Below are positions 35,731 to 48,474 of a DNA stretch of 64,000 bases, in pieces. A program made the translations under genes and the position numbers. Positions within the stretch are counted from its first letter, which is position 1. The number at the start of each line of letters is the position of its first letter. The notes under the pieces were generated by a model that saw nothing but the letters and a program-made list of their open reading frames with translations, searched no databases and was not told where the DNA came from. Where the stretch lies: the NCBI GenBank assembly GCA_973895155.1, contig OZ316895.1, positions 12,214,001-12,278,000 of the forward strand, in the 5' to 3' direction. The stretch is from Marsupella aquatica. Lineage: Eukaryota > Marchantiophyta.

Positions 35731-36147
35731 AAATGTAAGAGGCCTCTATTTTGCAGGAAACACAACAACATACTGTGTGCCACCAAATCCACTCAATTTT
35801 CAGTACCCAAAAAAACAATTGCCGTGCTCACGAGTGCCTCATTGGCCTCCAGTGAGGGGCCAATTGTTTTTATGTATGAGACGCCCTAGTGTATACATAA
35901 GGTGGGGTAACACAATGCTTTGCTTATATACCATAATGCACTCTGAACAGGACTTTAGTTTGTACAAAGAAAGGACGGTGACATGGGGGCGTCCTCTGCA
36001 TTTGTTGGGGGACAGCGCGCTCGCTGTGTGCGAGAGTTCGGGTGTGTCCCAAACGCGAGGAGAGAGACGAAAGAGTTCTTCGTGTGTGAACAGTTTTGCT
36101 TCTTCTTTCTTCTCCTCCATTCCACCATCAGAAGAGAAATCGGAGGG

Positions 36148-36225
36148 GCCAGGGGAGGAGAGGAGAGGAGAGGAGAGGCGAGGCGAGGCGAGGCGAGGCG
36201 AGGGGAGGAGAGGAGAGGAGGCGAG
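36148..36225. repeat. GA/GGCGA-rich simple repeat in the IDH leader region
   Basis: A run of aggagaggag units merges into about five GGCGA units and back to GGAGA. It lies about 190-260 bp upstream of the IDH start codon and is probably in the 5' leader or core promoter. Frames across it on both strands are low-complexity artefacts. Confidence 0.85.
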
Positions 36226-36407
36226 ATGGAGTGCAGAACAACAGAACAAAGTGGCGTCGAGCGACGGTAATGTTGTTCAGTTTGAGCAGGAATTGGGTCC
36301 CGTTTGTTTCGGATCATCGGACTCGAGAATTGGGCTGGGCTGGGTGGAGCAGGGCGACAGTCGGTTTGATTAGTTCGGTAGAGAGCAGAGGTTGACCACA
36401 GCAGAGG

Positions 36408-39400
36408 ATGGCGAAGACGAGAGTGGCATCTTTGGCTCGCCAATTCTCGCAGCTCAGATCTGCGTACCAACTTCTGGAGCAGCCGAACAGGACGATCTCC
36501 CGACGGCAAAATGGGCAGCAGCAGCGGTCCATCACGTACATGCCCCGACCGGGCGATGGAGCAGCCAGGGCCGTAACGCTGATTCCAGGAGATGGCATTG
36601 GGCCCCTGGTGACCGGAGCTGTCGTGGAAGTCATGAAGGCCATGCACGCCCCCGTCTATTTTGAGACCTACGAGGTTTCCGGCAAAATGTTAAAGGTGCC
36701 AGAGGAGGTTTTTGAATCCATTAGGAAAAATAAGGTCTGCTTGAAAGGTGGTCTCGCAACCCCGGTCGGAGGAGGAGTCAGCTCTCTCAACGTCCAGTTG
36801 AGAAAGGAATTAGATTTGTTTGCTTCTCTGGTGCACTGTTTCAACCTTCCGGGACTGAAGACACGACATGACGACGTCGACATTGTGGTCATTCGAGAGA
36901 ACACGGAGGGGGAGTACTCTGGACTGGAGCATGAGGTGGTACCTGGGGTTGTGGAGAGTCTTAAGGTACGGACGGATCTCCTTCATTTGGTTGTATGTGT
37001 TTCATAGCAGAATTCAGGATTCATTCAGGTTTGAGATTTGGAGAAATCGTGCGTAGTGGACGTCGTAAGGTTGCCAAAGGATAAGTGTTGGCGTCCAGGG
37101 TTGTCGCTGGTAGTTCAACACAAGGTTGACTGAAGAGAGCCAAGGACATGGGATTCGACTATTGTAGCAAATCCTGCTCTAAATGTTGCGGCGTATTCAC
37201 CTGAGACCACTTCCATGTTGTCAGTTCTTGCCCTTGTCTTCCCTATGCCCAGCTACATTACTGGCAAAAGTCTTTCACTCTTGCCCTGGTGGCATTTGAC
37301 TAGGCGCTACTATGGGATCTAGTTGCATAGCCTTGTCTACATTTGCAAAACGGGGGTTTGAGTTCAGCATATCTCAAGAAGTTGGTCAATGCCAGACTTA
37401 AGAGCGAATCCATGCCATCCTCTTGCAACTGTGTAATCTTGACTCAGTAGATGGAAAATTTGGGACAAGTTGTAAGCACTTAGGAATGCTTGACCTACCT
37501 TGCGTTGACTTGACTGACTTCTTTTGAAGGCATGTTTTGTGCGTCATACTAGATGTGAAATGGCATCTTCCGCAACTGTTTATTGGTTATTTCTATATCT
37601 GTCCTCGTAATGAGTGTAATGAGATCGAGTAAGTGCTGCTGGAATTTCTTGCAGAGCCTGGTCAGTTGCAAGTGACGGTCTGCCTGGCCTCTTCCACTGA
37701 TGGACTGTGTCTTCTATTTGCTCAACCTGACTTAATTATTCTCGTAGGTGATCACGAAGTTCTGCTCAGAGCGTATCGCAAAGTATGCATTTGAGTATGC
37801 ATACCTCAACAACAGGAAAACAGTGACAGCTGTTCACAAGGCCAACATTATGAAGCTAGCGGATGGGTTGTTTTTGGAATCATGCCGAGAGATTGCAAAA
37901 AACTATCCTGGTATCAAGTACAATGAAGTGATCGTTGACAATTGCTGCATGCAGCTCGTCTCCAAACCACAGCAGTTTGATGTCATGGTATGTCGTTATC
38001 TTCGAGGCAGCAGTTCTAGGTAGACTTGTGTTGCTTGCGTATTTAACTCGATTTCATGTTGCACTCTCCCCAAAGGTCCCTCACTGATGAGGAAAATGAA
38101 TATCATATCCTGCTTCGTGCATTCCGTATGCATATCATCTAGCTTATTGTACATTCTCCATCTCAGATAGTCATTCATGTGTCAAACATCTGAAGGTCAT
38201 TCATTTTCTTTTTGTAGTTTAACTTTAGTCATTCTGTACTACGGTCATTATAGTTTGTGACTATATAACTCCTCCCAGTTAGTCTCCTCCCGCCTATCTT
38301 CCCCTTATTTTTGCTTTTCAATGACGGTGGTTTTACTCATTTAGGTTATTGTTTGAGAAATTGTCTGCAGTCAAAAAGTTTTGATACATTCCTTTGCTTC
38401 ATGACAATCTAATATGTTGGACCCATTTGCCCTTCTTTGTCGTGCGTTGAAAAATGTGTTTCGCATTTGCAAAGTCATGATCAGTCAATTGAAACATACT
38501 AGGTTGTTTCCATCTGGCTTCCCTAATTTTGGACCCGTGCTTGGCCCTACACATCATGGTCTACTGCTCTTGTACTGTCTATTAGGACCTCTTAACCTTT
38601 TGCATGTGCCTATGTGACTAGCATGTCCTGTTGGTATTTATCTTGTTGTTCTGATTGGACAGGTTACACCCAATTTGTATGGAACATTAGTGGCAAACAC
38701 TGCTGCTGGCATCGCGGGTGGCACAGGTGTGATGCCTGGAGGTATGTTATCTGAAGAAGAGCCTCAGGTTCCCTTGTCTAACTTTAGAGTTTTTCAATCA
38801 TGCGCCGACCTCCGGAAGACTAATTTTACGTAATCATTCCGGATGATAACCTGAGACAGATCTGGGAAATTTAAGTATGATTTTAACGATCACAGCTGTT
38901 ACCATCGGTCCCCTCCATGTTTTGGCTGACGTTTCCTTATTGTTCTCGGTAGAAGACCTTGGCTGGGACTGAGCCTCTATGAAGGTCTTTTAACTCTTAG
39001 CATACGTATCTTGACGTATACGTATATCATTTTATCAGCCTCGTGTGGGCGGCAACCTTGCATCTCCTTAGAGGTTGCATCAGGTGGCTCCGCCCTCCAG
39101 GTCATTGTAACTTGATAGAAAAGCATGTAGACGTGGAGATAACATAGATTCCGAACTCGTTCCCTTGATATTCTGAAAAGGTGGTCTCTTGAAGTACTGC
39201 GGAATCTTTCTAACGTGAGTATAGATGTTCGCTTCTGTTTGGTATGAGTACTTTTGTTGTTTAGGGCTCATGCCATGACTTGTAATGGTCTACAGGAAAT
39301 GTTGGAGCTGAGCATGCAATTTTTGAGCAAGGAGCATCCGCGGGAAATGTGGGAAATGAGAAGCTAGTTCAGCAAAAAACCGCCAATCCTATAGCAATTC

Positions 39401-39570
39401 TGCTTTCGTCAGCCATGATGTTAAGGCATCTTCAGTTCCCTTCATTTGCAGATAGGCTAGAGAAGGCCATCATGGCAGTTGTTGCTGAGGGGGAGTTTCG
39501 TACAAAAGACATTGGAGGGACAAGTAGCACACAGGAGGTTACGAATGCTGTTCTGGAGAAATTGGTGTGA
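36408..39570 (+). CDS. IDH1: NAD-dependent isocitrate dehydrogenase, regulatory subunit, mitochondrial
   Basis: Exons 36408-36965, 37748-37987, 38663-38741 and 39296-39570 join in frame (1,152 nt, 383 residues). Junctions include CTTAAG|GTACGG...CGTAG|GTGATC and GGAG|GTATGT...TACAG|GAAAT. The first ~45 residues are Arg/Ser/Gln-rich and lack acid, as in a mitochondrial presequence. Family motifs follow: [104 protein letters not shown]. The segment [10 protein letters not shown] replaces the catalytic-type GDIISD, so metal-binding aspartate is lost, as in regulatory subunits. It would act with catalytic IDH subunits in the TCA cycle. A recent Copia element lies 888 bp upstream. Confidence 0.93.
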
Positions 39571-40348
39571 TTTTCATCTACATTTGTACAGCATTGCTGG
39601 TGTTTCTTTCACTTGCTGGGATATATTGAATGGATCATGTGTTATTTAACGTTCTTTCCGAAAGCCGTAATTAGGGTATTTCTGAGGTGACACATGAGAT
39701 TCGTTGGTCAGTAATCGTTTATTAGCTACCACGTCACAAGAGCAGAACAATCCATCTTGAAGAATGAGTTCAATTCTTGGCGTCAGTATTATATGGTGGT
39801 ACAGCTGAAGCAGACTGCTTTTACTTTTTGGCTTCAAAGTACTCTGCCGGGACAGCAGCATGCTTCTGCGAATAATTGCTGGGAGTATTGTGGGTGTTGA
39901 GCTCACTTTATGCTTATTACCAGTAATCTAGACAAGCTGAGCCTGCTTGAGAGGGAAACTCAAAATTGTAGGTTGTCCATGTTGACAAATGTATTGATAC
40001 CTCAAATCTCTTTTTTAAGATAAGTTTATTTCAGCCGTCGCTATCGTGCACTGTCAAATCTTTGTTGGATGTACCAAATAGGCCCGAATTATTCCATTTT
40101 GACTGCTTTTTGACTTGTGAAATCCTTCAGTCTACTGTCTAAAGGGCAGATGTCTGAAGGTATGAATTTGATGGAATGTTTCCGGAAGGAAGAATTATGC
40201 GTGCATCCACATTTCACAGGAGCAAATGTTCAGTAAGGAATCGATTAGCTCTATTTACTAGAGCTGTACGCAGCAGATTCGAACCATTCTCTTACAAGAG
40301 AACCTCAGGATATCCAATCATGGAAGATTGTAATAGTACTTCCAGCCT

Positions 40349-40387
40349 CAGTTCAGTTCAGTTCAGTTCAGTTCAGTTCAGTTCAGT
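40349..40387. repeat. (CAGTT)n pentanucleotide microsatellite
   Basis: About eight uninterrupted CAGTT units. It lies about 0.8 kb downstream of the IDH stop codon. Confidence 0.9.
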
Positions 40388-41037
40388 AAAACCTGGTCAG
40401 AGCTAGTAATGATTCAGTTCATTCAGAGAATTTGTGCCAGGCATATTTTCGTTACAATGGAGAACTCCTCCGTCCAATGCAGCTGTTAGTCCTCGAACAA
40501 TTGACGGGCCCTCCTAGAACATTTGGAGAAAACTCCCCGATGAAACTTCGCAGACATCGAAATGTGAGTGCTACGTGTGCTCCAGATAGGGAATGTCCGT
40601 TGGGAAGAAGAAATTGAGAGTTGATAAGAAGCTGGTTCGTCAAGTAGAAATTCTGGGTTTCACTGAATGTGTGACAGATGTTTCCTAACTTCATCTCGTC
40701 CCAAAGCATAATTTACATGGATAATAACTGAGTACATGTCCATTCAGAGGCCTATTGTAATTGTTTCCAGCATGCCATGCACCTCTTTCTTATTTTTTGC
40801 ATTGTAACTATCCACTACCAGATGTCGAGGAGATTGATCCGATGTGCCCACTGGCTCCCCCTTTGTGTTCAGGGTGCCCAATTTACTCACTTCTGTTTGG
40901 GGCCCCTTCTCACTCTGAAAACTGTGTACTGATAATGAACTTGTAAGAATAAGCCAATTGGGCTTCACCAAGTGATGTAAATGAAAGTAACCCCCCCTGA
41001 TAGTTCTCTTTGTATTTCTATGGATATTATAAGCCAT

Positions 41038-41066
41038 TATCCCCTGCCAACCTGGTGCAGGGGATA
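41038..41066. repeat. Perfect 10-bp inverted repeat (hairpin)
   Basis: tatcccctgc at 41038-41047 is the exact reverse complement of gcaggggata at 41057-41066, with a 9-base loop. No gene ends nearby, so its role is unknown; it may be the tip of a decayed transposon. Confidence 0.6.
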
Positions 41067-42189
41067 TGACATTCTGGCCCCTATGGCTAGCCAGCCTTGA
41101 AGGTTAGCCAAATTTCAGGAGTTTCAGGTCAAAATAGAGCAAAATTACACTTGGGAGGTAATAGAGCACAACCGGGAGGTAATAGAGCAAAACTACACTT
41201 GGGGGGTTACGCTCGTTAATCTGTGCCCACTCTGGGACCATGGCTGTAACCCCTCGGGCTCACCGCTATCACATCCCATAACCCCTTGTTACCCTACACA
41301 ATTACCTTTTGGACATCAAGGGTTGAAAAGAGGCGTGTATATTGGGCCATGCAGTAACCAAATTATAAAACTCCCAAGCTAGTGAGGGCTCTATAGGGTC
41401 AATAGTTCCCTGGATTTTTCCATTTGTTCGTTCACAGAGAGTTTGTCCAGGTACACAGGGACAAACTCCTGAGAAAAGGCCATAGCATGAAAGTACCGTA
41501 CCGGAGTCAATCAGCGGGGTCTGTGCATGAGTTCAGCACAACAACCCCCCCGTGCACCTGGAATTGTGCCAAACAGCTATACTGTCCCCACTGAGGAGCC
41601 CAAAACAGTAACAACTTGTGAATATCCAGGCATGTATCACACTGCCAAAGAACAGAAAGTGCCAAAACCAAAGACAAGATTTACCCTGAGCAAGTGTGTG
41701 TATGGTGTTGGGATCTGTTCTCATTCTTCACTTTCTTCTATTTCTAGGCCACATGTTGGTCGAGTGTGAGAACTACAAAGTAAATTAACTGCAATGCCAT
41801 GAGAAAAACCTATAGCAAAAGGAAACGAAGGTGCTCTATCCATTCACCCCCTAGTCGCCCCTTACCTCGTTGTGGCAATCGGGTTGACACCAGTGTTTTC
41901 CATTGTATTCTGAGGAGGTGGCACTTATGACAAGTTGAGAAACTCCCTTAGTAAATAATTGCTCTTGACTTGTATGTTGACATTATGGCCGTAGATCTAT
42001 GTTGGCCAGATCTGGACCATGGATTAAGCCAAAGAAGTCACTTAAACTTTTTGGAAACCTCTTTGTATCATTCACAAGTCCCTTTGCTTAGTAGCATAGA
42101 TGCAAAAAAATTGCACAAATACGAAACACTGGGTGGCACATAGGAAGTGTACCGCTCCAGTAAGCTGTACACAACCTTGTTGGCGACCC

Positions 42190-42860
42190 CCTCTCCCAGA
42201 TGGGGAGGGGGTGGGGTGGTAAAGGGTAGGAATGGAGGAAAAGTGGAAGGAGGATCGGGTGCAAATGTGCTATGCTTGTTTTGCCAGATACATAGAGCAA
42301 GAGATTGGGCTCAATCATGTACTTAGAATGCGTCCTTGGTTTAATCCTATCTGCTGTCCCAACCTTTTTGCATCCATGGTGAGGGTTGAAAGGGCAGGGA
42401 GGGCATCGTTGCAAAAATTCTAAGAGGGACGTTTGTGGTGGCAAAGGGAGTGAATGGAAAGAGGCTGCAAGATAATTGGGAGGCTCAAAGGTAAACTTTC
42501 CAATAAGTGGAAAGGAGGATGGGGTGCAAATGTGCTATAACCAGATACATGGATCAAGAGAATTGGGCTCATGTACTTAGGATAGACCCTTGGTTTAATC
42601 CTATCTGCTGTCCCAACCTTTTTTCCATCCATGGTGTGGGTTCCAAGGGCAGGTGGGGCATCGTTGCAAGATTCTAAGAGTGACATTTGTGGTGGCAATG
42701 GGGATGAATGGAAAAAGAGTCCAAGATGATTGGGAGGCTCAAAGGTAACTTTCCAATAAGTGGAAGGAGGATGGGGTGCAAATGTGCTATGATTGCTCTG
42801 CCAGATACATGGAGCAAGAGATTGGGCTCATGTACTTAGGATAGGCCCTTTGTTGGGTGT
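42190..42860. repeat. ~245-275 bp tandem repeat, three diverged copies
   Basis: The phrase gtgcaaatgtgctat recurs at 42259, 42534 and 42776. Around it are shared blocks: aagtggaaggaggat before, agatacat.ga.caag and gggctca.gtacttag after, then tggtttaatcctatctgctgtccc (copies 1 and 2) and tttgtggtggcaa. The third copy is cut short near 42855. The copies differ by indels, which break any long frame. Confidence 0.8.
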
Positions 42861-44808
42861 GCTTCTCATCCACAATGGCCGTCTTTGGGGATTCTGGAGG
42901 GCATTGAGAGGATCTATCCAGCCTCTCCAAGTTAGATTGATACAATGAAGGTAGGGCTATGGGGTGATGGAGCTTTTCGGGACTCGTTTGGTCCAGATTC
43001 ATATCTCAGGCGCTATTCACCTTAAGAAAGTTGGCTTCAACTTATAGTTTACAGGTGACATCACTTTTTCATCTATGAAGTCACTGTCGTATTATGACAC
43101 CACCAACAAATTTGGGACATGTACCTTGTGTGACCGAAGAAGTTCTTCGTTCATTTGATGCCTCTCTGCATTTAACGTACCGATTGGGATACAGTAAGGA
43201 TTGGGGAGTGGAAAATTAGGGTTGATACTATTACGAACTTTACTATCATGACTGTGTTTCTGAAATTTTCTTGTAGTAGCGACTGGAGAATTGATTTATC
43301 GAGGAGCGAGGTAGTCTCCTGCTGAAATTTTCTTGTAGTAGCGACTGGAGAAAGCGAGGTAGTCTCCAGAAACCGGTGCAGATTTCTTGAAAATCGAGGA
43401 TTTCCCCAGAAATTGCGAGTTGATCAGACTTTCAAGTGACGGGAGTTGGTGCAACCAAATTCTCTCGAAAAGGTAATGAGAGATATTTACCAATAATCAT
43501 GGACGTCGCACCATGCCAATGAATCTTACACTGAGACAATCAAGATGACTTGAAACATTTGGGTGGAAACCAAACAACCAACGCAAGCAAATCTGATTGA
43601 GATGGTGGATATCTGAAGTCATATCCTGAATTTTGTCATAAATAGTCTATTTCGTAGAATCTAGAATTTATTGAATGTAGAATGTATTATTTAAAATCTT
43701 TCGACCGGAAAGGAACTTTATTGCCAGAAATTGATGAGGTTTTCAGCCCCAAGGATATCTCTTTTTCAGTCCTCTTTCGCGTAACAAACTGTGGCAACTT
43801 TTGTAGCCAGGTCAGCAATCTACATAGATTTCCCGGAAATGATTTGTCGACCAGAAGATCATCACCACTAACTTTGTTGTTGACAAGTCACCCTTACTCA
43901 TTCTGTTCCAATGACTTCCTTTACGATTCCTCTCATCCTTGTTGAAACAGGGGCGCCATTGTTTCCAAAATTTCCATCAAGTGACAATTGCTTTACTTCA
44001 TTGAATTAGGTCCCTTCTCCTCATTGTTTTTCATTCTTCCATTTGGCGATTGTCCTTTATTCTAAATTGCTGAGCACTAAAGACTCTGCTATGGATGAAG
44101 TGTCTCAATACACAGAGTCATCGGCCACTGCCGCCATCATCCAGTCACTTTGGATTGCTGTAATACTGAAAGTTAGAATAATGGTCCACAGTGGTAAACC
44201 CGTTCCGTCATGGTTTTGCGATGGTGGTTGTAGGACTCATGTAGTTGGAACATTGAACCCTGTTGCATCTTGAAGTAATAATCTTGGAATACTAACAGTA
44301 CGAGGGAAATTATGACATGCTTTTTACTTCGTGGCATAGGACGATTTTTAAAAACAATTGTCCCCTAAATTTGCATGTAGATCAAAACTAACCCTCAAAG
44401 AATGATTTGAGGGTAGAACATGGTATCCTACTTAGCTTTAGGAATGTGTACATGGTCAGCAGAGAAGTGAACTTTATTTTAAATCCAAGTGAGCAGCAGG
44501 AATTTTAATGCCCACAAGCACGGGCGAGTGTCTACCATCACATTAAACAGAAGGTAATTTTACAAACAGGGAGAAGCCCGTTTGATGAGATAGATACTAG
44601 ACAACTTCTATTCAATTGGTGTTTCGGAGGAATTTGTCTCACATGTGAAGAACAAACAGATAACTTGAGAAGCTTGCAAGTTACTTGCTTAGGGTATTTG
44701 TCATTACTAAAAATCAAAAGCGTTTGATGAATGCCCTCTCGCAGGAACTATGAAAGCTTAAGTTGAGACGTGCAATCAGGGGATTAAACCAGACTCGCGT
44801 ACCATTTT
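42861..44808. other. Anonymous DNA with a local duplication
   Basis: Apart from the 62-bp duplication at 43261 nothing was recognised. Frames are short on both strands. Confidence 0.35.
43261..43372. repeat. 62-bp tandem duplication
   Basis: tgaaattttcttgtagtag...agcgaggtagtctcc occurs at 43261 and 43323. The second copy lacks about 14 bp (ttgatttatcgagg). Otherwise the copies are nearly identical. Confidence 0.85.
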
Positions 44809-45387
44809 GTGTTACGAACATCATACAGTTTCCGGAGAGGCATCACATCTGTGAGGAGACTGATGGTTCTCAGAGTAATTATAAAACAAGGTCAGGGAAG
44901 ACTATATGACAGCTCGGAGGAGAGCAGCAGTTCCTTTGAGAGCTTTGTGGACTACTATGGCAAAAGAGTAAAACTCCAACATCCACCGAGACTTGCCAAA
45001 CCTCGCACAAGAGCAGCGGCCGAATTAGAATATTTTGCGGACAGACTCGATTATTCCCTTCGTCAAGAACAAGTCGATCATATTAGGTGGCCAGGTGAGC
45101 AACAAGCGAAGCGTCGCCTGATAGGACTTGAAGAACGGCAACGGCACCGGCCCACAGTGCCCAAGAAGAACGCTTCGGCTCCTCAAAACATCCATCAAAG
45201 ACGAGTTCCAGTTGAGGTTTTGCCCATTTATAACTCCGAAAACACAGCCAAATGGCACATAACACACAGCCAAATGGCGTATCCAGATGTACGCAAAGAA
45301 CGCACGTGGATATCTTATAAGGGTCAAAAGCCTCGTCGCACTGGTGTACACTTCAATTCTAATCACAAGCTCAGGAACTACTATTAG
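44809..45387 (+). CDS. Hypothetical 192-residue open frame
   Basis: An uninterrupted plus frame of 192 codons in a region where frames are otherwise short. The product is basic and hydrophilic, with a Ser-rich stretch (SSEESSSSFESF), VDYYGKRVKLQHPPRL, several Arg/Gln-rich segments and no transmembrane or signal segment. The VDYY...P..L stretch faintly recalls the PAZ region of Argonaute/Dicer proteins, but nothing else fits, so I do not assign it. The listed start is a non-ATG codon (GTG). It may be one exon of a larger gene, a pseudogene or a chance frame. Confidence 0.3.
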   Translation: MLRTSYSFRRGITSVRRLMVLRVIIKQGQGRLYDSSEESSSSFESFVDYYGKRVKLQHPPRLAKPRTRAAAELEYFADRLDYSLRQEQVDHIRWPGEQQAKRRLIGLEERQRHRPTVPKKNASAPQNIHQRRVPVEVLPIYNSENTAKWHITHSQMAYPDVRKERTWISYKGQKPRRTGVHFNSNHKLRNYY

Positions 45388-48159
45388 GTGACCACACATC
45401 CTCGTTTCTGAAGAGATATCTCAACTGATTAGGATTAATATTTCAAACCATGCATTCAATTCCACGTCGTCGTTGTAGTCGAAGACCAGGTTCTAACGTA
45501 TCCGCTTAGACATAGATGAACTCTCCCAGCATACAAGTCACATTCCTCCTCGTTACAGTATATTGTGAACTTTCAGATCTGACCAAAAAATGCATCGCCA
45601 AACGCTTTCTAACTTTGTGGGAGACTCATCTGTCCCATTTTCCAATCAGTATTTTGACATGGTGTAAAGAGTGCAAATGGCATCAAATTCTAGATGTTGG
45701 AATGCTCATTACTTGTCCACCACACTCCCCAGTTGCCTGCTCGTCCCGGAGGCTCTGTGCATGTCTCACCTCAAGCAAAGGTGTTCAGATCCAGGGAAAG
45801 TTCATGAGCTTTAACAGACATGTGTTTGCAGACGAATCACCGCTTGTTTCATGATACATCTTGTCGCTCAGTTCTGCCTGATCACTAAATGACCCAGAAT
45901 TTTGAAAGGTAGATGATTTCACTGTGAGAATAGCAAAATATATAGTTCCGGCCTCCTGATCACGAGCGCTACAATGCAGTCGACAGGGCTGGTAGTTTTA
46001 CAAATTAAGGCCATGGAATTCGTAAAAGCTTGAGATCTAATGATCTATATCGATCAGGTTAAAGCGCTGTTGTTATTTGCCTCTGAGTATAGAACTAAAG
46101 GATCTTCCCATGAGAGGGGGCGGGGGGGGAGGGGGGGCTTTCGTGCAAGCAGAACTTCCATCCACCGATATACCACAGAGAAACAAAATTTGTGAAAGCA
46201 CTGTACAGAGATACAAGGACTCTTAAGCTAGACAGTGCTTGGATGCTGCCATGATTTGGTGCGCACTCTCACTCACTCGTGAACAGAGATTTCAGGCAGT
46301 TAAACAGAGAGCGAATGTAATTTTGATTGCAAAACGAGTTCCAACATGGTGGTCGAATGTGCCCCGGACCCTCTATGTTAAAAAGACTGTCCGTTTCAGA
46401 CAGCGTCAATATACTCAACACGCGCATGACATCGTATTGATATAGCAAAAATCTCCACTAATGCGCTGCTATCTCGATCAACTTGCTCTATAACTTGCAG
46501 ACGATAATGGCGATAGATAATCTGGCTCCTTTTTGAAACAAATGCGATTGAAGAGAGTGCAGAATGTCGTCGTGACTAGACTGCAATTAAACAGTGAGCT
46601 CTGTGACATATATATCGCGCTTATAGCAACAATCTTCCAGGATAGACACTTGACCGTGGCTTTCAGTCCGTTCGACATCTCGTGCACAGTGGACATTTTG
46701 CCACTGACAACGAAGTCTGCACTTAGCAGCCTTGTATAAGTCCCGCTCGCTGTTAGTACCGTGGTATGCAATGACAATTTCAGTAATGACGATCGCATCA
46801 ACATATATACGAGGTTTGCAACGTTCAGATTGTCTCAATTCTGAGTACTATAGACGGAAAGAACAGCGCAAAATTCAATAGCCCTCACTCTAAATTATTA
46901 ATGGACGATGCATCACTATGTCAGATCCAGTAATCCGGGCCAGTTCAACTACGAGAGCAGTGCGCGCTAAAACTCTCCCAGTGAGAATAAGTCTAGAGAG
47001 GTGCAACTGCTTGCTCTGCAACAAAAATTCACAAAAATTCCAGCAATCAACGGAGTGAATCATCAAATTATTTGTCAGTGGCCGAATTCGACATGTACAT
47101 TGCTACTTCAACTAAACTCAATTTGAGATTCTCGCTAGTCTTGTTTACTTTTACTCTACTGTCTACAAAGAGTCAACTAAGTCCGTGTGATTGACTTTTA
47201 TTTTTATTTTCTATTTTCTAAATATTACAGAATTTCAGCTCACAGCTCTCAGTTCAACAGAAATGAAAATTCAATACATGATTCACCAGCCACGGCTCCA
47301 CAATAGCTAGTACACAACTTCTGAACATTCAATCTATGCTCATGTCTTGATTGGACTCCACTGCTCCCGAGACTCCAATGTATACTGAATCTCTATCAAA
47401 CCCATGTCGCTGACCAAGCTGCTGATGATCAACTCTGTTTTGCGTCCACATCATATGATACAAGATTTACTGCTGGATAAGACTAGAGAGTAGAAGAAAA
47501 CCGCCCGGATTGACTGGCGAGACTTAGATGCTTAAATTCAGATCCTCCAGTACATAAGCTTTCAGCTGCGGGGCACGAGGGAGAAAAATATAGCTCAGTC
47601 GATCATCCAGTTCCCGCTAGATGATCTAATCCTGTGGGTTCTGAGATCGGTTCCGAAATAACTAGGAAAATCTTCTGTTAGACCATCACTGGGACCATCA
47701 CCGGACCATGAATAGAGCTTGTATCCCGTGGAATATGAATAAGCCCCTCAGAATGTGCGACTCTTGGAGTGCATACACATTACTCTGGTTGCCTTGTCTA
47801 CTTACCACACTGTAAAATTGTGCATGAGGAAGTTATCATCGTTCTCCAGAGCCTCCATGTGTTCGGTGCAGAAGATTAATGATAGAGGCAGGACGAGATT
47901 CACTTTCTCGGTCCCTTGAAAATGATGAAGGATCCAAAGCCTCCTCCGTGTGGCCAGTTGGACAGTCGATCGATCGACAGCATGTGCTGCCAAGCTCTGC
48001 CGATTCCCTAATGAGCAATTAGCTCCTAGACGTGGTCGACACACCACCTTCACCATCGGAACCCTTGATTCGAGAAGAGACCCAAACCTACGCAAGTACC
48101 AATAGTCTGTGGGCTTACTAGGTAGCTAGGCCATCAGGATTTCTACATTTTGCTCAGGG
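45388..48159. other. Anonymous intergenic DNA
   Basis: No recognised gene. Short frames occur on both strands without domains. A G-rich run is the only local structure noted. Confidence 0.35.
46116..46137 (+). other. G-rich tract, possible G-quadruplex
   Basis: The plus strand reads five G, C, eight G, A, seven G. Such a tract can fold into a G-quadruplex. No gene was recognised within 1 kb, so no role is proposed. Confidence 0.6.
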
Positions 48160-48474
48160 TCACTTTGGATTCCCGGACCCAAAGCTGAGGAAGCTGTAGC
48201 TGAAACATATGGATAGGATACTGACGAGCAGAATACTCGAGAAGTCGAAGCCCGTTGCGTTTCCTCCTGGAGACGGAGATGGCGCAGGGGAGGCGAGGAT
48301 GGCGTCAACGTCCAGGTCTTGAGCCATGATCACCGTTGCGTGCATGCATGCCAGGTAGACCACGGCCAGAGCGAGAGCAGAGGCCAATCTCAGTCCGCCC
48401 GGCATCAGCCTTGTATTGCTTGCTGCTACTACCCTTGCCATTTCGTTACTATCTTGTACAATTTTGTCTCGCAA
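48160..48474 (-). CDS. Arabinogalactan peptide (short GPI-linked AGP)
   Basis: A 104-residue frame; the Met at residue 12 (MARVVAASN) is an equally good start. A hydrophobic signal peptide (LRLASALALAVVYLACMHATVIMA) is followed by a short mature peptide, QDLDVDAILASPAPSPSPGGNATG, with the Ala-Pro/Ser-Pro dipeptides that are hydroxylated and carry arabinogalactan. A hydrophobic C-terminal segment (FSSILLVSILSICFSYSF) fits a GPI-attachment signal cleaved near the GGNATG residues. The product would be a cell-surface glycopeptide. The tail FLSFGSGNPK after the hydrophobic segment is longer than usual, so the last codons could be altered by an unseen splice. Its 5' side faces the 89-bp minisatellite. 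Confidence 0.7.
   Translation of the reverse strand: MRDKIVQDSNEMARVVAASNTRLMPGGLRLASALALAVVYLACMHATVIMAQDLDVDAILASPAPSPSPGGNATGFDFSSILLVSILSICFSYSFLSFGSGNPK

Larger units (their letters stand above)
39571..42185. other. IDH 3' flank and anonymous DNA
   Basis: The first few hundred bases are probably the IDH 3' untranslated region. The rest holds a CAGTT microsatellite, a short perfect hairpin and short unconvincing frames. No gene was recognised. Confidence 0.35.

Noticed and set aside
35666-36647. Long frames on both strands around the IDH leader (up to 235 codons)
   Set aside because: They come from the GA/GGCGA repeat and from antisense reading of IDH exon 1.
44880-45020. Possible Argonaute/Dicer PAZ domain
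   Set aside because: Only one short stretch (VDYYGKR...P..L) resembles it; flanking PAZ motifs are missing.
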